A stretch of DNA of 64,000 nucleotides. Origin: Claveliimonas ammoniilytica (GTDB lineage Bacteria > Bacillota > Clostridia > Lachnospirales > Lachnospiraceae). The position numbers and the translations under genes were made by a program. The DNA lies in NCBI RefSeq assembly GCF_025567415.1, contig NZ_JAOQJV010000008.1, positions 1-64,000 on the forward strand, written 5' to 3'. This document shows positions 44,240-52,488 of this stretch, piece by piece (the stretch's first letter is position 1; every line of letters starts with the position of its first letter). The notes beneath the pieces are model-generated. The model made no database searches and was not told the DNA's origin. It saw only the letters and a program-made list of their open reading frames with translations.

Positions 44240-44268
44240 TTGCGTTTTGTTATCAAATATGATATATT
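44240..44268 (+). promoter_or_regulatory. Candidate antisense RNA promoter
   Basis: Plus-strand TTGCGT (44240-44245) and TATATT (44263-44268), 17 bp apart, pointing into the 3' end of the toxin-like unit at 44370-44453. The RNA could end at the hairpin 44337-44357 followed by CTTTT. Confidence 0.4.
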
Positions 44269-44290
44269 ATAGCTGTAAAGAGAGAAATTG

Positions 44291-44520
44291 CAAGCGGCTA
44301 CCCGATTATAAGTTAAAGCTATTTATTACAGCAGCCGTCATTATTCACAGTAATGGCGACCTTTTACGTTTAGCTTTTAAACCTCTCATAGCAGAGACCT
44401 ACAAAGGCAACAATGAATATACAAAACTGAATTAAGTCAGAATATGCAATCATCGTATTGCCCTCCTTTCTTTCGTCTGGAGGGTGTCTTATCCCTCCGC
44501 AAAGAAGGGTAGCCGCCTGG
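44291..44520. repeat. Complementary ends of the toxin-like mRNA
   Basis: The predicted minus-strand transcript starts with CAGGCGGCTACCC (complement of about 44507-44519) and ends with GGGTAGCCGCTTG (complement of 44291-44303). These can pair along 13 positions with one G-U pair, closing the mRNA ends on each other. Confidence 0.6.
44370..44453 (-). CDS. 27-residue membrane peptide, type I toxin-like
   Basis: ATG after AAAGGAGG. The peptide begins MIAYSDLIQFCIFIVAFVGL and ends in a charged ERFKS tail, a single membrane helix in the style of holin-like type I toxins. It has its own promoter, and the complementary mRNA ends suggest that translation is held off until the ends are processed. The opposite plus strand carries a candidate antisense promoter. 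Confidence 0.6.
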   Translation of the reverse strand: MIAYSDLIQFCIFIVAFVGLCYERFKS

Positions 44521-44539
44521 CTTTGATTTCCCTGCAGAT

Positions 44540-44568
44540 ATTCTATCACACTTCTAATCTGCGTTCAA
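44540..44568 (-). promoter_or_regulatory. Promoter of the 44.4-kb toxin-like gene
   Basis: Minus-strand TTGAAC (44563-44568) and TAGAAT (44540-44545, with a TGa extension) with a 17-bp spacer; the start is near 44533. Confidence 0.65.
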
Positions 44569-44622
44569 TATTTTGTAATCTAATTGTATTTTTTTTATTT
44601 CTCTTCATCTTTTATATCCCTC

Positions 44623-44651
44623 TTGCATCCTGCTGCCGTATATTCTATATT
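44623..44651 (+). promoter_or_regulatory. Promoter of a probable antisense RNA
   Basis: TTGCAT (44623-44628) and TATATT (44646-44651), 17 bp apart. Confidence 0.55.
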
Positions 44652-44657
44652 TGAGAT

Positions 44658-44756
44658 ACTAAAAGAGCAACTGCCCATAAGGTGGGTTGACCTCGAAGTA
44701 TATGGAATATAGAAACTCCACCCTTTCGCTCGCCAAAGTTCCGGTGTGGTTTTCTA
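44658..44756 (+). ncRNA. Probable antitoxin antisense RNA
   Basis: About 100 nt from the promoter at 44623 to a terminator-like stem (44712-44722 against 44743-44754, followed by TTTTC). It contains CCCATAAGGTGGG, able to form an internal hairpin. It runs antisense to the 3' untranslated region of the toxin-like gene on the other strand, as in TxpA/RatA-type systems. Confidence 0.5.
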
Positions 44757-44768
44757 TGCCTTAATACA

Positions 44769-44852
44769 TTATCTGATAAACGTAAATACGAATGTCAGTA
44801 ATGCAAGAATGAACATACCAAAAGCCATAAGGTACTTGAAATTATCTATCAC
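44769..44852 (-). CDS. 27-residue holin-like toxin peptide
   Basis: The frame reads MIDNFKYLMAFGMFILALLT then FVFTFIR from a GTG at 44852, very close to the putative holin-like toxin family (one membrane helix with FGMFILALLTF). The ribosome site is weak (GGGTGAT), and an overlapping ATG just upstream leads to a stop after four codons, so the start is uncertain. The longer frame to 44996 is not coding. It overlaps the queT leader on the other strand. Confidence 0.55.
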   Translation of the reverse strand: MIDNFKYLMAFGMFILALLTFVFTFIR

Positions 44853-44932
44853 CCATGTTATACTATCACCCGTTACAAACCCCAGAAAACCAAGGTCTAA
44901 TAAGGGTTTCGCCGATTCCCGGCGTAAAATGA

Positions 44933-44978
44933 ATCGTGTGTTCGTGACCTTCCACACGTAAAACAAAACTAAAGGAGA
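44933..44978 (+). promoter_or_regulatory. preQ1-I riboswitch before queT
   Basis: CGTGTG (44935-44940) pairs with CACACG (44953-44958) around the loop TTCGTGACCTTC. An A-rich tail, TAAAACAAAACTAAAGGAG, contains the ribosome site. This matches the small preQ1-I layout (stem, UUC...AC loop, A-rich tail folding back). Ligand binding would hide the ribosome site and lower QueT synthesis. Confidence 0.75.
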
Positions 44979-44985
44979 ACTGAAT

Positions 44986-45477
44986 ATGAAGAACAAGAAT
45001 GTAACATTTCTGACCCAGGCAGCGATGATTGCTGCAATCTACGTGGTGCTCACTTATGTATTTGCACCATTTTCATTTGGAGAAGTACAGATCCGTATTT
45101 CTGAGGCACTGACTATCCTGCCATTATTTACACCGGCTGCAATTCCGGGATTATTTGTAGGATGTCTGGTTGGTAATATCCTTGGCGGAGCAATCCTTCC
45201 TGATATTATCTTTGGAAGTATTGCGACTCTGATCGGTGCGATCGGCACTTATACGCTGAGACAGCAGAAGCCGGTATACGGTACATTACCGCCAATCATT
45301 GCTAATATCGTGATCGTGCCATTTGTACTGCGTTACGGATATGGCGTCGCTCTTCCGATTCCATTTATGATGTTGACCGTCGGCATTGGTGAAGTAGCTT
45401 CCTGCCTTGTACTGGGTCTGGTATTATACACTGCTTTAAGCCGCTATCGGAATACATTATTCCATCCGGCAGTTTAA
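44986..45477 (+). CDS. queT: QueT-type queuosine precursor transporter
   Basis: A 163-residue membrane protein with about five or six helices. VLTYVFAPFSFGEVQIRISEALT and LFTPAAIPGLFVGCLVGNIL blocks fit the QueT family, S-components of ECF-type transporters. It imports a queuine precursor for tRNA modification. The riboswitch in front supports the assignment. Confidence 0.88.
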   Translation: MKNKNVTFLTQAAMIAAIYVVLTYVFAPFSFGEVQIRISEALTILPLFTPAAIPGLFVGCLVGNILGGAILPDIIFGSIATLIGAIGTYTLRQQKPVYGTLPPIIANIVIVPFVLRYGYGVALPIPFMMLTVGIGEVASCLVLGLVLYTALSRYRNTLFHPAV

Positions 45478-45484
45478 CTTGGAA

Positions 45485-45530
45485 CAAAAAAATTCCCCAG
45501 CATGCTCTATGAGCTGCTGAGGAATTTTTT
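45485..45530. terminator. Bidirectional terminator after queT
   Basis: AAAAAATTCCCCAGCA pairs with TGCTGAGGAATTTTTT (one mismatch), between convergent genes. Confidence 0.85.
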
Positions 45531-45533
45531 ATT

Positions 45534-46151
45534 CTATTGTTCCGCCAGTCTTAATTCCGACTCATGCACATGATCCATATACCCACACTCATCTTCATAA
45601 ATCGTATACAGCAATCCGTCTAGCGCATCGCCTTCCCAGCCGTAGACTTCATCGATTTCAAATACTTTGTCGGACTCTCTGTAACATACGCGGTCACCTT
45701 TTTTATAACAAGGTTCTTTTCCCCAATCCCCCGGCTCACGCCGAACTTCATCTGTCAACGGACTTCTGCTCTCATTATACAGAATTTCATATCTCTGCAT
45801 AACCGGATCTGCTTTAAGATCTTTATAATACACCTGATACAGTTCACCGATACATTGACATTCATTTTTCTCCATATGGCTGCAGTCTATATTCTGGCTG
45901 TCCATCGATACCACTTCGACAGAATATCCATATATTATCTCTTTATCCGGCCATTCCAACTTATAGAATATACTCCAATGATCCCTTATCAGTTCTTCAA
46001 GATTCAGCGAACATTCCAAACAGATATTTCTCAGCATACCTCTGGCATAATAAGCCGCTTTCACCGCATTATCAGCTGTCAGATAGGAAGTCTCTCTGCC
46101 CAGCATACTGTCTTCATCATAAATTTCTGCATTAACCTGAAATAACTGCAT
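45534..46151 (-). CDS. Unrecognised acidic protein
   Basis: A 205-residue soluble, acidic protein with AGGTAG before ATG. There is no signal peptide or membrane segment. It has scattered cysteines (CSHMEKNECQC) and a C-terminal domain whose wording (YKKGDRVCYRESDKVFEIDEVYG) resembles small beta-barrel folds. I do not recognise a family. It lies after the 815-residue protein gene but is separated by about 50 bp. Confidence 0.6.
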   Translation of the reverse strand: MQLFQVNAEIYDEDSMLGRETSYLTADNAVKAAYYARGMLRNICLECSLNLEELIRDHWSIFYKLEWPDKEIIYGYSVEVVSMDSQNIDCSHMEKNECQCIGELYQVYYKDLKADPVMQRYEILYNESRSPLTDEVRREPGDWGKEPCYKKGDRVCYRESDKVFEIDEVYGWEGDALDGLLYTIYEDECGYMDHVHESELRLAEQ

Positions 46152-46199
46152 TTTTCTACCTATCTTTCCTCTTACTTCAAATACCTTTAGCTTCTATGT

Positions 46200-48647
46200 T
46201 TACTCTTCTGCCTTCTTCAGATATCCCACATATGCATTGCCGCTGCTCTGCATGATCTGATCCATCTCTTCCTGCGTCACGGTCTTGCTCTCGCCGTTCT
46301 CCGAATCCACATAAGTCACATGACTTTCATCGTATCCTGTCAGAATGATTGCAGAAGCTCCGTTACGCACACCGATGACCGGTGTATCCTTGTTGATCAG
46401 ATACAACATTTCTTCAACTGTGCATCCTGTAAGTTCCAGCACTTTCTGATCTGACATATTACCAGCTGCCTCCAGCACCGATGTACCGGATGCAAGTGCA
46501 TTCTGCAGTTCACTGACCGCTGACGCCTGACTGGTGGACAGATCATAGACCAGATAACGGTTGCCACGCTCCCATACGTACTGTCCTTTTGCGTCAATGA
46601 CGACTCCGCTGACACTGTCCGCTTTGCGGATGGCTTCTCCAGCTGTTTTGTAGATACCCTGGAGCTGTCCGGTTCCATATACGTAATAACCATTTTCTTT
46701 TACTTCTTTACCAAAAGACGGTAATGCAGGATCATCCTGTACAACCTGTTTCGGCTTCAATACTTTCGCAGATTTGTCCTTGATGCCATCCGCATAAGTC
46801 AGACGCATCTGTGTCTCCTTCATATCTGTCACATAAGATTCTAGCATGATATTGCTTTCTTTCTTTTCCTGATTGCTGGAAATATAATCTGCTGCCGCCG
46901 ATGTATAGGTATCGCCATTCTTCTGGACGCGGTTCAGCGTGATCATTCCGTCGTCAATCTCCGTGCTTAAAATGTAATAACCATCACTGCTGTAAGTCTT
47001 AATAACCTTGTCTGCATCACTGCGGATCTCAATCTGATACATTGCAACAGCCTGTTCACCGCTGATAGTCTTACCGATATCATCAAGTTTCGCCAGACCT
47101 GACACGAAATCATTGCCCACAAATCCAAGTGGAATCATACACTCATCGTCTGCACTCTTCACCTGATATTCACTGCCATCCGACAGATTCATGACCGTCA
47201 CTTCTGTCGAAGATGTCACATCATCACCTGTCTGATATGCCAGCCATTTACCATTATCTGATACCACATACTGACCATCTTTCAATCCATCCAGCAACAC
47301 TTCATCATAATCCTTCTTAATACTGATCTCATGAAGTGCCCCGTCTGCCAGCATGTATAGCTTATTCGTCTTGGTATTGTAATATTTCAACGTATCCAGT
47401 TCACTTCCTGCGATTGCAGCTGATTTGTTGCTGGATACGAATGCCTTTTCTTCAATACTGTTGGTCTCGATATTATAGTAATAAACGGCAACTCCCACAT
47501 ATCCTTCGTGTTCGCCGCGGTTCATATATCCGGATACCGAAAATGTTGTATTGCCTTTTTTGTCCATATTCAGAATCTGGATCTTATGATCCGATACCTT
47601 ATTACGGACATCCGCATTTTCCGCATCACGAAAACTGAACAACAACGAAAGCTGATCCTGCTCTTTGTCATAATTCCACAGCTCATCCGCCTGCACAAAT
47701 GCTACAATCTTGCCGTCAGAACTAACCACATACGGAACATCCGGATCAGTAATTCCAAGCAGGATTCCTTTTTCACTCAATACATTCTTACTTCCGTCAA
47801 AGATCTGTTCCATTGTACGGTCATAATTCAACAGATACATCTGTCCGTTATTCTTGCGCACGCGGAAAAATTCTCTAACCGTATACATATCCGTCTCATT
47901 CTCTTCTCCGGTACAGCTTACATCGTATTCCAGAAGCACGGATGTATAAGAACTGTTGGTCTCCGTAATCTTCCAGCGTTCACCGCCTGTCACCTGTGGT
48001 GCAAGATTCCCCCAGGTCACCTGATCGTATGATGAATGAATGGTCACATGGGAAAATGTAGAATTGGCATCCTCATCATCCTGCTCCAGTGCTGCTCCTA
48101 CGCCTGCATTCTCCACCTTTTTCAAGGCATTCTCATGAAAATTATATACGTAATCCAGGCAATCCGTCAGATTAAAGTCCGTCGGATTCACAATTCTTGT
48201 ATAGTAATAAACAGACTTGCCGTCTGCATGCAGGATAAGCACCAGCATCCGCTCTTCTGACAGCAGATTCTGATCAAAGCTCAGATCCATCTGATCTTTT
48301 ACCTTACTGATCTTATCCTCGCTCAGTTTCTTTTTTCCGTCCAATGTATAGACAGCATAATCAACTGCGGTTACTTTTGTCTCGTCCGCTTCCAGATTCA
48401 TCGTCAGCTTCTTACCACTGATCGGCGTGACAGAATCCCGCATTGTGGTAATATCCATCTCTTCCGAATAAGCATTTAACGCATTGACTCCATATCCATC
48501 TACGGTAAAATACACCCGAGGTAGTACGGCATTGCCGAGATCTTCCATCATATCATCGTTACCACGAGTGGTCATATATTCAAATACGACGACTGCGATG
48601 ATAAATATCGCCGCCAGTACGCCGACGTGTATCGCTTTTTTCTTCAT
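46200..48647 (-). CDS. Membrane-anchored propeller-like protein with C39-like end
   Basis: An 815-residue protein. One N-terminal membrane anchor (8-25) is followed by a long region of repeated beta-strand segments (about 250-600; VVSSDGKIVAFVQAD, VVSDNGKWLAYQTGDD) like WD40/DPP-IV-type propellers. The last 150 residues, with LTGCTVEEMLYLINKDTPVI and AIILTGYDESHVTYVD, resemble a C39-like peptidase fold with Cys and His in plausible places. It would face the outside. It lies 4 nt after the methyltransferase gene. I know no characterised homologue. Confidence 0.6.
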   Translation of the reverse strand: MKKKAIHVGVLAAIFIIAVVVFEYMTTRGNDDMMEDLGNAVLPRVYFTVDGYGVNALNAYSEEMDITTMRDSVTPISGKKLTMNLEADETKVTAVDYAVYTLDGKKKLSEDKISKVKDQMDLSFDQNLLSEERMLVLILHADGKSVYYYTRIVNPTDFNLTDCLDYVYNFHENALKKVENAGVGAALEQDDEDANSTFSHVTIHSSYDQVTWGNLAPQVTGGERWKITETNSSYTSVLLEYDVSCTGEENETDMYTVREFFRVRKNNGQMYLLNYDRTMEQIFDGSKNVLSEKGILLGITDPDVPYVVSSDGKIVAFVQADELWNYDKEQDQLSLLFSFRDAENADVRNKVSDHKIQILNMDKKGNTTFSVSGYMNRGEHEGYVGVAVYYYNIETNSIEEKAFVSSNKSAAIAGSELDTLKYYNTKTNKLYMLADGALHEISIKKDYDEVLLDGLKDGQYVVSDNGKWLAYQTGDDVTSSTEVTVMNLSDGSEYQVKSADDECMIPLGFVGNDFVSGLAKLDDIGKTISGEQAVAMYQIEIRSDADKVIKTYSSDGYYILSTEIDDGMITLNRVQKNGDTYTSAAADYISSNQEKKESNIMLESYVTDMKETQMRLTYADGIKDKSAKVLKPKQVVQDDPALPSFGKEVKENGYYVYGTGQLQGIYKTAGEAIRKADSVSGVVIDAKGQYVWERGNRYLVYDLSTSQASAVSELQNALASGTSVLEAAGNMSDQKVLELTGCTVEEMLYLINKDTPVIGVRNGASAIILTGYDESHVTYVDSENGESKTVTQEEMDQIMQSSGNAYVGYLKKAEE

Positions 48648-48651
48648 TTAT

Positions 48652-49806
48652 CTATTCAGCTCCTCTAAGTTCATCCAGCAACTGCCCCAGTGTCGGTGTA
48701 ATGTGAAGCGCATTCTCACAGGATTCGATTGCTTCCTGGTTATCCTTTCTCTTGCCGGTCTTGACCGCCCGGATCAGGATATTCTTCGGAGTATGTTCCA
48801 TATCAATAAATTCCAGGATCTGGGTGCGGTATCCTTCCCGCTCCAGATACTGCGCCCGTATGGCATCCGTGATCAACGCTGCCATACGCTCTTTGATCAG
48901 TCCATATTCAAAAACCGGTGCCAGCACATCATTCTTTATCTGGCGGTTCAACTCATGCTGACAGCATGGCACAGACAGGATCACTTTTGCATTCCATCCT
49001 ACTGCTTTCGCCAGCGCAAAGTCTGTCGCCGTATCACACGCATGCAGTGTCACTACCATATCTACCGCATCTACTCCTGTATAGTCTGCGATATTTCCTT
49101 CCAGAAAATGCAATTTTTTATAACCATATTTTTCACTTAATTCATTACAGTGACGGATCACATCCTTCTTCAGATCCAGACCGATAATGCGGATATCATA
49201 TCCTTTTAATTCATGCAGATAGTAATACATGGCAAATGTAAGATACGACTTGCCACATCCAAAGTCAAGAATCGTAACCTCCCGATCCTTTGGAAGTTCC
49301 GGAAGAATGTCCTCAACGAATTCCAGAAATCGGTTGATCTGGCGGAACTTGTCGAATCTGGCATGCACCACTTTTCCTTCCTGCGTCATCACGCCAAGAT
49401 CTGTGAGAAATGGCACTGCAGTTCCCTCTTCCAGCACATACTGCTTCTTGCGGTTATGGGACATGCTCACCATCTTCACCGGTTCCTTGCGCATTTTCTT
49501 CTTAATTGTTACTTTTCCTTTCTTGCTGACAAGTACGGTGTAAGACGCTGCTCTGGTGTCCATCTGCATCTGACGCATCTCCTGCATGAACCGAAGCACT
49601 TCTTCTGCTGCCGCTTCCGGTTCCAGATTCTTGTGAAATGCCTGATTACCACGGAAAATCTCTAACTGAAAGAAAAGTGTGTCCTTCTTCATAAGTGGAC
49701 GCACTTTCACTTTTGCTGTTCCGTCTTTGGTACGGGGTCCGCTCAATACTGCAGACATAAAATCTATATTCATCTGTTCTTTTAATAATGTTCTTAAATT
49801 CTCCAT
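48652..49806 (-). CDS. SAM-dependent methyltransferase
   Basis: About 384 residues from the ATG at 49806. The N-terminal region (1-150) is basic and helical. The SAM-binding core follows: TILDFGCGKSYLTFAMYYYL, IIGLDLKKDVI and VVTLHACDTATDFALAKAV, with SVPCCQHELN after it. This fits methyltransferase-32-type proteins. The substrate is unknown, possibly RNA. An upstream start at 49860 would lie in the terminator hairpin of the previous gene, so I reject it. Confidence 0.75.
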   Translation of the reverse strand: MENLRTLLKEQMNIDFMSAVLSGPRTKDGTAKVKVRPLMKKDTLFFQLEIFRGNQAFHKNLEPEAAAEEVLRFMQEMRQMQMDTRAASYTVLVSKKGKVTIKKKMRKEPVKMVSMSHNRKKQYVLEEGTAVPFLTDLGVMTQEGKVVHARFDKFRQINRFLEFVEDILPELPKDREVTILDFGCGKSYLTFAMYYYLHELKGYDIRIIGLDLKKDVIRHCNELSEKYGYKKLHFLEGNIADYTGVDAVDMVVTLHACDTATDFALAKAVGWNAKVILSVPCCQHELNRQIKNDVLAPVFEYGLIKERMAALITDAIRAQYLEREGYRTQILEFIDMEHTPKNILIRAVKTGKRKDNQEAIESCENALHITPTLGQLLDELRGAE

Positions 49807-49812
49807 GCTGAC

Positions 49813-49841
49813 ATTATATCTGATTTTCACCTTTCCGTAAA
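49813..49841 (-). promoter_or_regulatory. Promoter giving a possibly leaderless mRNA
   Basis: Minus-strand TTTACG (49836-49841) and TATAAT (49813-49818), 17 bp apart. The A of the ATG at 49806 is 7 nt after the -10 box, where transcription would normally start. Confidence 0.5.
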
Positions 49842-49847
49842 CACAAA

Positions 49848-49886
49848 AGATTGCGGGCATCTGCTCCTGCAGACACCCACAATCAT
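49848..49886 (-). terminator. Terminator of the sensor kinase gene
   Basis: GATTGCGGGCATCTGC pairs with GCAGACACCCACAATC (two mismatches, loop TCCT) right after the kinase stop. Confidence 0.7.
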
Positions 49887-49887
49887 T

Positions 49888-52452
49888 CTAATCATTTATC
49901 CTTGCAAATGTAATGGTTACACGGAACAGATCTCCGTCCAGATACAGTTCAAATTTGGCGTTCATGAGTTTCGCAAGATCTCTTGCAATGGAAAGTCCCA
50001 GTCCGCTTCCTTCGGTGCTTCTGGATACATCGCCCCGGATAAAACGCTCCGTCAGCTCATCTGCACTGATATTTAACGGCTGCTCGGATACATTTTTCAG
50101 TGAGAATACTACTTCTGTCTCGGTCAGTTTCAGATCTGCATAGATCCGGCTTCCTTCCAACGCATATTTGGCCGCATTGTTATAAATATTTTCCAGAATA
50201 CGCCAGGTGCGTCTGCCGTCTGCCCAGACATATGCCGGCTCTTCCGGCAGATTCAGAATTTCTTTCAGATCACGCTTCTCAAATTTCTCTACAAATTCGC
50301 CGCTGGTCTGCTGGATCATTTCCGTCAGGTTCAGCTTCATACAGTTCAGCACTACGTTACCGCTGCTGACCTTGGATGCCTCCACCACATCTTCTGTCAG
50401 CGTCTTAAGTCGCTGTGCCTTTGCCTCCAGCACTTCGAGATAACTCTGAATCTTCGGATCCTGAATATTTTCCCGCTTCATCAGATCAATGTAATTGATG
50501 ATCGACGTGAGCGGCGTCTTGATATCATGAGACACATTCGTGATCAGATCCGTCTTCAACCGTTCATTCTTCATACCAGCCTCTACCGCAGCATCCAGAC
50601 CATCACCGATACGGTTAATACTCTCTGCTATATCCTTCTGCTCACCTTTCAGCCCTTTCAGCGGAATCTTATAATCCACCTGACCTTCTGCAATCCTATG
50701 AATGCCTTTAACGATCTGTTTTCTTCCTGCCGCCTGCGACACCACATAGATAAAAGCCGCCACATCTGCTGCAATAGCAATCAGCAAAAATATTCCATCT
50801 CCGCTCGCCCATAAAAACTGCGTTATGATAAATGCGATCATGATAAGGCACTGTCGTCCTACCGCCGGTATCATGCGGAAGAATGCATATGCATGAATAC
50901 CCAGCCACCGGAGAACACTCCTCTTCCACAGGCTTCTGGCTTTGATCCTGCGGATCAGACTCAGGTATCCGAACATGAAAAACGCACAGGTTCCAAATCC
51001 AAGGATTCCTATTCCAATCAGCGTCGGCACACTTGCCCCCGGCGACCATCCCAGATAATAGATCTCATCTGACCATACAATATTGCTCAGACAGTTCGCC
51101 ACATTCAGCATGATCGCTGCGAAGATCCCCCACAGTCCCACTACAATGATCGCTCCAACCTCGGTCGGCAGCTTATCAAAACCTGTCAAATATAAGTCTG
51201 TATCTTCCGGCTTTCTTCCCGCCACGATCGTCAGCCAGATTATACATACCATCAACAATATGCCTGATAATATTGCTCCTGCCAATGCAACTCCGATACC
51301 GGACTGATAATAACTGTAGCTGTGGCTTTCATAATAGAATGCATCCTGTACCGGATACTTCGTATCCACCCCCATTACAAATACAAAATCCTGAGGATCT
51401 GTCACCAGACGATTATGATAATCGCAATCACTGTATAGTACACCCGTCACGTTACCTTCAAACTGCGACGCCCTCGCGCCAACCAGCACATATTTATCCA
51501 GCATTCCGATCTTCTTCACACTGTCATCCAGATTATCAAAATCCGCATACTCTTTCCGATTTGTATAAATCGTCTTTTTATCCCGATCCGCATACAAATA
51601 CGTTACATTACTGCTATTCTCTTCATACCCGGAAAGCATACTGTCATATGCCTGTTTTTCCACATTAATAATACTAAGTACATTCCAGATCTGGGTAAAT
51701 GCCTGATCGAGATTGCCGTTCCACTCCGGATTATGATTTACAATGTCCAGTACATTCTCTGCATCGATTGGCGAACAGGTCTCTTCTACCCACATACCAT
51801 CATAATCCCAACAATCCACATACTGTACTGCATTATCCTGATCTATTACCGTCAGCTTAGAATCTCCATCTTCTTCATAATATTCACCGTCCTGCAGTTC
51901 CTGCAGAATACTGGAGGAACTATTGTCTTCCGTTTCGTTAATAAATTTCAATTCGCCACTGTCAATCTTAGACTTAAAATCACTAAAATAAAAATACTCA
52001 TATGTAGAATCCGGCTTCTTACATACTAAAATCTCATTCTCGCCCGAACTTCCGTATTGATCCGAATTGATATCTCCATCATATATTTTTTCTTCCCAAT
52101 CAATCAGATCGGATAATCTATATGCAAGACCATGTTCATTTTTACCATCAATCGGTTGGCTGTTACTGACATTCTGGATATCTACGATTTTATCACCATC
52201 AAATTCACCATCCGTCTCGAACTGTTCTTTTGCCTCCAATCCTGCGAGGATGTCTGCATACTGATTCATAAATGTCTCTGCAAACCCCTGTGTATCTTCG
52301 TATTGTACATTGTCCCCTTTTAATACATTTGCCGCAGCCCTGGGACATGAAATAATCCAAACCATACTGATGATCAGAATAACTGCTATCACCTGTGTAA
52401 AGCCTATAAGGATCCCTTTCATCCAGCTGCTCTTATACCATTCTTTCTTCAT
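49888..52452 (-). CDS. Large sensor histidine kinase with extracellular domain
   Basis: An 854-residue protein. One N-terminal membrane segment (about 13-35) is followed by an extracellular region of about 350 residues (Asp/Asn/Tyr-rich). Some six more membrane segments (about 395-590), a HAMP-like linker, the phospho-His motif NVSHDIKTPLTSIINYIDLM and a HATPase domain ending in STEGSGLGLSIARDL follow. It partners the OmpR-type regulator directly upstream. The ligand is unknown. The multi-helix block between sensor and kinase is uncommon for this class. Confidence 0.85.
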   Translation of the reverse strand: MKKEWYKSSWMKGILIGFTQVIAVILIISMVWIISCPRAAANVLKGDNVQYEDTQGFAETFMNQYADILAGLEAKEQFETDGEFDGDKIVDIQNVSNSQPIDGKNEHGLAYRLSDLIDWEEKIYDGDINSDQYGSSGENEILVCKKPDSTYEYFYFSDFKSKIDSGELKFINETEDNSSSSILQELQDGEYYEEDGDSKLTVIDQDNAVQYVDCWDYDGMWVEETCSPIDAENVLDIVNHNPEWNGNLDQAFTQIWNVLSIINVEKQAYDSMLSGYEENSSNVTYLYADRDKKTIYTNRKEYADFDNLDDSVKKIGMLDKYVLVGARASQFEGNVTGVLYSDCDYHNRLVTDPQDFVFVMGVDTKYPVQDAFYYESHSYSYYQSGIGVALAGAILSGILLMVCIIWLTIVAGRKPEDTDLYLTGFDKLPTEVGAIIVVGLWGIFAAIMLNVANCLSNIVWSDEIYYLGWSPGASVPTLIGIGILGFGTCAFFMFGYLSLIRRIKARSLWKRSVLRWLGIHAYAFFRMIPAVGRQCLIMIAFIITQFLWASGDGIFLLIAIAADVAAFIYVVSQAAGRKQIVKGIHRIAEGQVDYKIPLKGLKGEQKDIAESINRIGDGLDAAVEAGMKNERLKTDLITNVSHDIKTPLTSIINYIDLMKRENIQDPKIQSYLEVLEAKAQRLKTLTEDVVEASKVSSGNVVLNCMKLNLTEMIQQTSGEFVEKFEKRDLKEILNLPEEPAYVWADGRRTWRILENIYNNAAKYALEGSRIYADLKLTETEVVFSLKNVSEQPLNISADELTERFIRGDVSRSTEGSGLGLSIARDLAKLMNAKFELYLDGDLFRVTITFARIND

Positions 52453-52488
52453 ATTAACTCCGTTCTGCTGACAAACGCCAGCTTATAA

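Noticed and set aside
44247..44435. A 62-codon plus-strand frame
   Set aside because: No ribosome site; it runs antisense to the toxin-like gene and covers its 3' hairpin.
48652..49860. Start of the methyltransferase at 49860
   Set aside because: That ATG lies within the terminator hairpin of the preceding kinase gene and has too short a ribosome-site spacing.
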